A stretch of 64,000 bases of DNA from Enterovibrio norvegicus DSM 15893 (GTDB lineage: Bacteria; Pseudomonadota; Gammaproteobacteria; Enterobacterales; Vibrionaceae): contig NZ_FOWR01000021.1 of the NCBI RefSeq assembly GCF_900115495.1, positions 32,439 to 96,438 of the forward strand, written 5' to 3'. The notes under the pieces are model-generated. The model was not told the origin of the DNA. It saw only the letters and a list, made by a program, of their open reading frames with translations, and ran no database searches. The translations under genes and the position numbers were made by a program. Positions 60,664 to 64,000 of this stretch are shown one piece after another (positions within the stretch are counted from its first letter, which is position 1; every line of letters begins with the position of its first letter).

Positions 60664-62148
60664 TTATGCTAACTTCTTTCCCAGCAAAGGAAGCAGGTCA
60701 CTGGCAATCAGGCCTCGCTCTCCAAACTGTTTCACGGCAATGTCTGCCGAATGACTGTGCAGGAAAGTTCCGAAAATTGCTGCACGATCAATGTGTTTTG
60801 TTTGAGAAATGCAGGCAGCAATCGTCCCCGCCAATACATCGCCCATACCACCGGACGCCATTCCGGGGTTACCCGCATCAATCACGGTGAAAACGCTGCC
60901 ATCATAAACGATTGTGCCCGCACCTTTAAGCACGACGACACCGCCATATCGGTTCTGTAACTCTTTGACGGCAGAAAATCGATCCCGTTCAATCGAACTG
61001 ACGCTGATCCCCAATAATTTTGCAGCCTCACCAGGATGCGGTGTGAGCACCCAATTGGCATAGCGTCGAGGATACTGATGCAGAAAATGCAGCGTATCTG
61101 CATCAAGCACCATGGGTAGATTTGTCGCTAATGCGCCGTCAAACAATTGCCGCGCCCATGAGGATTGCCCGAGACCTGGCCCAATCGCAATCACGTCTGC
61201 CCACGTCAGTATGTTGTCGAGAACATCTGCACCGTCGCTGCGTTTCCAATGTCGTGTCATGAGTTCAGGTTGACGTGCAAGTATCGCAGGCATATTGGCT
61301 TCTGCCGTCAGCAGCGATACCAATCCTGCGCCAGAACGCAGCGCAGCTTGTCCACACAGCAATATGGCGCCGCCCATTCCCTGTTGACCGCCAATGCACA
61401 TGACGCGCCCCACACTGCCTTTGTGCGATGTTCTTTTGCGTTGAGGTTCAATGGCGTTTGCACGATGTTTACCGAGTCGCGTCACCGATGAAGGGAACGC
61501 CGCTTCAAATGCCGAATCAATGCCTAAGCCGTCAAACACCACATCGCCAACATGATCTCGCGCTTTTCCCGTGAACATGCCCTGTTTCAACGCCACAAAG
61601 CTCATGGTCACATCCGCTTCAACGGCACAACCGAATACACGGCCTGTGTTGGCACAAAGCCCAGATGGAACATCGACAGCCAAGCACGGCGCATCTATCA
61701 CGTTCATCGCTTGGATCACAGAAGCATAATCACCTCGGATGCGGCGATTCAATCCTGTGCCAAACAACGCATCCACCAGCACATCCGGCGGATCGTGAAG
61801 ATCAAGTGACATGGAAATAGCGCCCCCCGCCTTCTCAAAGGCATCCTTTGCGGTAGCGGCATCTCCCGTCAAAGAGCAAGGTTCAACCAAAGAATGAAGT
61901 TGCACAAGCAAACCGTCTTCCAACGCAAGGCGACCAATCACATACCCGTCGCCCGCGTTGTTCCCGCTGCCACAGCAAATAAGCACCGTTTTTGCCGTCA
62001 ACCAATATTGACGTAAGCATTGATACGTAGCCGCACCCGCTCGCTCCATCAAGGTGTACATATCAACACCAAGATCCTCAGCGATCTTTCGTTCTCCGTC
62101 TCTTACTTGATCCGATCGGTAAAGCGAGTGTGGTAAACTGGCAACCAT
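60664..62148 (-). CDS. nnr: Bifunctional NAD(P)HX epimerase/dehydratase
   Basis: A 494-residue fusion that repairs hydrated NADH and NADPH. The N-terminal NnrE epimerase part (YjeF_N) has VLICCGSGNNAGDGYVIGRL and LVDALFGTGLNR; the C-terminal NnrD dehydratase part has TPHPGEAAKLLGI and DAGNPGMASGGMGDVLAGTI. It is divergent from queG, with only a few bases between the start codons. Confidence 0.96.
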   Translation of the reverse strand: MVASLPHSLYRSDQVRDGERKIAEDLGVDMYTLMERAGAATYQCLRQYWLTAKTVLICCGSGNNAGDGYVIGRLALEDGLLVQLHSLVEPCSLTGDAATAKDAFEKAGGAISMSLDLHDPPDVLVDALFGTGLNRRIRGDYASVIQAMNVIDAPCLAVDVPSGLCANTGRVFGCAVEADVTMSFVALKQGMFTGKARDHVGDVVFDGLGIDSAFEAAFPSSVTRLGKHRANAIEPQRKRTSHKGSVGRVMCIGGQQGMGGAILLCGQAALRSGAGLVSLLTAEANMPAILARQPELMTRHWKRSDGADVLDNILTWADVIAIGPGLGQSSWARQLFDGALATNLPMVLDADTLHFLHQYPRRYANWVLTPHPGEAAKLLGISVSSIERDRFSAVKELQNRYGGVVVLKGAGTIVYDGSVFTVIDAGNPGMASGGMGDVLAGTIAACISQTKHIDRAAIFGTFLHSHSADIAVKQFGERGLIASDLLPLLGKKLA

Positions 62149-62181
62149 CTGATGTCATCCATGTTTTGTTGTTCTGATCTT

Positions 62182-63336
62182 ATGTCTAATTCTCGATCTT
62201 CATCGTCGATCAATCTTAACCAACTCGCTGAAAATATCAGGCTATGGGGCCGTGAACTAGGTTTTCAGCATATTGGTATTGCTGATATTGATCTTCGTCA
62301 GCATGAAGCCCAACTCCAGCGCTGGCTGGATGCTGGCTATCATGGCGACATGGATTGGATGGCACGTCATGGCATGATGCGCGCACGCCCTCAAGAGTTA
62401 GTCGAAGGAACGATCCGCGTGATCAGTGCCAGAATGGACTACCTTCCACCCAATGCTGGTTTCGCAAAGACGCTGGATGATCCAACTCTCGCTTACATTA
62501 GCCGATACGCACTTGGCCGTGATTACCATAAATTGATCCGTAACCGCCTTAAAAAATTGGGCGAGCGAATCGAACAGGAAGTGGGACAGTTTGGCTATCG
62601 CCCTTTTGTTGATTCAGCACCGGTTCTTGAGCGTCCATTGGCAGAGAAGGCGGGTCTAGGTTGGACAGGTAAGCATTCGCTTTTGCTAAATGAAGGCACG
62701 GGGTCATGGTTTTTCTTAGGTGAACTATTGATAGATTTGCCGCTGCCTGTCGATGAAGCCAAAGAAAATCAATGCGGTAAGTGTGTTGCCTGCATGACAT
62801 CTTGCCCGACCGACGCCATTGTTGAAGAAGGGGTTATCGATGCGCGGCGCTGTATTTCTTACCTCACCATAGAGCTTGATGGCGCAATTCCCGTAGCATT
62901 TCGACAAGCCATTGGCAATCGTATCTATGGGTGTGATGACTGCCAGCTTGTTTGCCCCTACAACCGAGAGGCTGAACTCACACATGAGTCAGATTTTCAC
63001 GGCAGAGCGTCTCTTGTTCAGCAACCTCTGACAACGCTTTTTACTTGGGATGAGAAGACTTTTTTGAAAGAAACGGAAGGGTCCGCTATTCGCCGTATAG
63101 GCCACGAGAAATGGCGTAGGAACCTCTCTGTTGCGATGGGCAATGCGCCTTATAACGAAGAGATCGTAGATCTTTTACAAGCAGCAAAAGGATCCTCTGC
63201 TATGCTTGATGAGCATCTTGACTGGGCGATAGAACAGCAGCTCTCTCGTCGACAAGATGCGTCAATTGATGTGCTTCCAGCTTCCACGAAGCGTTTAGTA
63301 CGAATTGTTCAAAAAGGCTTACCGAGGGACGCATGA
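62182..63336 (+). CDS. queG: Epoxyqueuosine reductase QueG
   Basis: QueG, 384 residues from this start, reduces epoxyqueuosine to queuosine in tRNA using cobalamin and iron-sulfur clusters. The family N-terminus INLNQLAENIRLWGRELGF follows the Met at 62182; an ATG at 62152 is four bases from the nnr start and adds ten residues not typical of the family. The two 4Fe-4S motifs are CGKCVACMTSCPTDAI and CDDCQLVCPYN, and the B12-binding region includes YALGRDYHKLIRNRLKKLG. Confidence 0.95.
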   Translation: MSNSRSSSSINLNQLAENIRLWGRELGFQHIGIADIDLRQHEAQLQRWLDAGYHGDMDWMARHGMMRARPQELVEGTIRVISARMDYLPPNAGFAKTLDDPTLAYISRYALGRDYHKLIRNRLKKLGERIEQEVGQFGYRPFVDSAPVLERPLAEKAGLGWTGKHSLLLNEGTGSWFFLGELLIDLPLPVDEAKENQCGKCVACMTSCPTDAIVEEGVIDARRCISYLTIELDGAIPVAFRQAIGNRIYGCDDCQLVCPYNREAELTHESDFHGRASLVQQPLTTLFTWDEKTFLKETEGSAIRRIGHEKWRRNLSVAMGNAPYNEEIVDLLQAAKGSSAMLDEHLDWAIEQQLSRRQDASIDVLPASTKRLVRIVQKGLPRDA

Positions 63337-63478
63337 ATAGTGCAAATATTGACGGAATTAGCATTTTTCGGCCAAGCATCAATCAAAAATAAGACACAGA
63401 TTCACTTCTGCTGCGCAATGTGGAAAACATTTTCAGTACGGCATCATTCGATGCACATCAATAAAGTTAAACACATAC

Positions 63479-63487
63479 TGTGAATAA
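63479..63487 (-). promoter_or_regulatory. DnaA box TTATTCACA
   Basis: The minus strand reads TTATTCACA, a perfect match to the TTATNCACA consensus. Related sequences with one mismatch follow at 63509-63517 (TTATTCACT, minus) and 63520-63528 (TTATCCCCA, minus). Confidence 0.6.
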
Positions 63488-63678
63488 ACTCAGTCGACAT
63501 TCATAAATAGTGAATAAGCTGGGGATAATAAAGCAATATTTTTAACTGATTACCTTCCAAACCCAGATATCACAAGGGTTTAAAAGAAAAACTTATCCAA
63601 CGCTTCATTTTTCAGCTGATCACCACCTAATCACAACTACCGTGTAAATTAGGCCTTAAAATAGTTTAATCAACGACG

Positions 63679-63687
63679 TTACCCACA
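63679..63687 (+). promoter_or_regulatory. DnaA-box-like TTACCCACA
   Basis: A plus-strand match to the DnaA consensus with one mismatch at position four, 11 bases from the perfect box at 63698. Confidence 0.45.
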
Positions 63688-63697
63688 AGGATGGCGA

Positions 63698-63706
63698 TGT
63701 GGATAA
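63698..63706 (-). promoter_or_regulatory. DnaA box TTATCCACA
   Basis: The minus strand reads TTATCCACA, identical to the high-affinity R1/R4 boxes of E. coli oriC. It is the strongest single site of the cluster. Confidence 0.65.
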
Positions 63707-63909
63707 CTCTGTTGAGAAACACGATAAAATGGTGCTCAAGCGCTAGATAACTAACGAAAGTCGGTGGATAGTTCAGATTTTGATAGGCTAGATCCAGCCT
63801 GAGGTTCATGCTTCACAGCATTATTGACAACGACTCGCTGTACCCTGCGTTCAACTGGTACATGATTTGCGTAGTGTTGGTGCTTACAGAAGATAGCCTG
63901 TAAGAAATT

Positions 63910-63985
63910 TGGAGCGACACACGAGGTTCGAACTCGTGACCTCAACCTTGGCAAGGTTGCGCTCTACCAGCTGAGCTAGTGTCGC
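63910..63985 (-). tRNA. tRNA-Gly (anticodon GCC)
   Basis: A 76-base tRNA including the encoded CCA end. The acceptor arms GCGACAC and GTGTCGC pair fully, the D arm is AGCTCAGCTGGTAGAGC, the anticodon loop is TTGCCAA (anticodon GCC, glycine), and the T loop is GTTCGAACC. In E. coli the glyVXY tRNA genes also lie next to queG, so further copies may follow outside the window. Confidence 0.97.
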
Positions 63986-64000
63986 ATTGAGCATCCGATG

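Larger units (their letters stand above)
63337..63909. other. Intergenic region with DnaA-box-like 9-mers
   Basis: The 573 bases between queG and the tRNA-Gly gene have no plausible protein gene. They contain two perfect DnaA-box matches and several one- or two-mismatch matches, annotated separately, in an AT-rich setting. The tRNA promoter cannot be in it, because the tRNA lies on the minus strand and its promoter is beyond the window edge. Confidence 0.6.

Noticed and set aside
63337..63909. A chromosomal replication origin
   Set aside because: DnaA boxes are present, but the usual oriC neighbours (mnmG, dnaA, rpmH, parA) are absent and no clear AT-rich 13-mer array is seen. A datA-like site fits the position better.
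63751..63954. A 67-codon minus-strand frame near the tRNA
   Set aside because: It runs through part of the tRNA-Gly gene and has no ribosome site or motif.

Overview
The window reads as chromosomal DNA of a gammaproteobacterium of the Vibrio family. Three things support this: a MotX gene (Na+-driven flagellar motor) beside purA, the gene run dnaB-alr-pgi-cheX-zur-dusA-cysJIH, which resembles the Vibrio core order as I remember it, and the block queG-nnr-tsaE-amiB-mutL-miaA-hfq-hflX-hflK-hflC-yjeT-purA-nsrR-rnr-rlmB-rpsF-priB-rpsR-rplI, shared with E. coli in the same order. The genus cannot be fixed by reading alone; Grimontia, Enterovibrio or Salinivibrio are guesses.

Layout. 1-4014: sulfate assimilation operon cysJIH (cysH cut by the window edge). 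4324-26976: a block of about 22 kb devoted to pyrroloquinoline quinone (PQQ)-dependent alcohol oxidation, sitting between core genes. It holds a FIST sensor, a hybrid histidine kinase and a LuxR-type response regulator; pqqABCDE plus a PqqF-like M16 protease; a NosR/NirI-like flavin and iron-sulfur membrane protein; an ExaC-like aldehyde dehydrogenase; a periplasmic quinoprotein alcohol dehydrogenase with its own binding protein and cytochrome c; and a divergent four-gene unit (binding protein, YVTN propeller, ABC ATPase, ABC-2 permease) of the PedABC type. 27047-34885: outer-membrane protein, pspG with a sigma-54 promoter, dusA, a lipoprotein, DUF2024 and a divergent MarR regulator, zur, cheX, pgi, yjbQ. 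35426-38490: a secreted Calx-beta protein and a BamA/TamA-like barrel. 38509-63336: replication, translation and RNA-processing core genes. 63337-63985: a stretch rich in DnaA-box-like 9-mers followed by a tRNA-Gly(GCC).

How the alcohol block should work (inference from the families): PqqA is cross-linked by PqqE with PqqD, trimmed by the M16 protease, and finished by PqqB and PqqC. PQQ loads the periplasmic dehydrogenase, which oxidises a primary alcohol and passes electrons to the cytochrome c encoded nearby. The aldehyde is oxidised by the cytoplasmic NAD-dependent dehydrogenase. The FIST protein, hybrid kinase and response regulator probably switch the block on. The quinoprotein carries Asp322 and Asp324 (a D-x-D at the active site), the signature of lanthanide-using enzymes such as XoxF and PedH rather than calcium enzymes such as MxaF, and its neighbours match the XoxG/XoxJ pairing. 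This is the most interesting feature of the window. The second is a possible datA-like DnaA-titration site between queG and tRNA-Gly, the place where I recall datA lying in E. coli.
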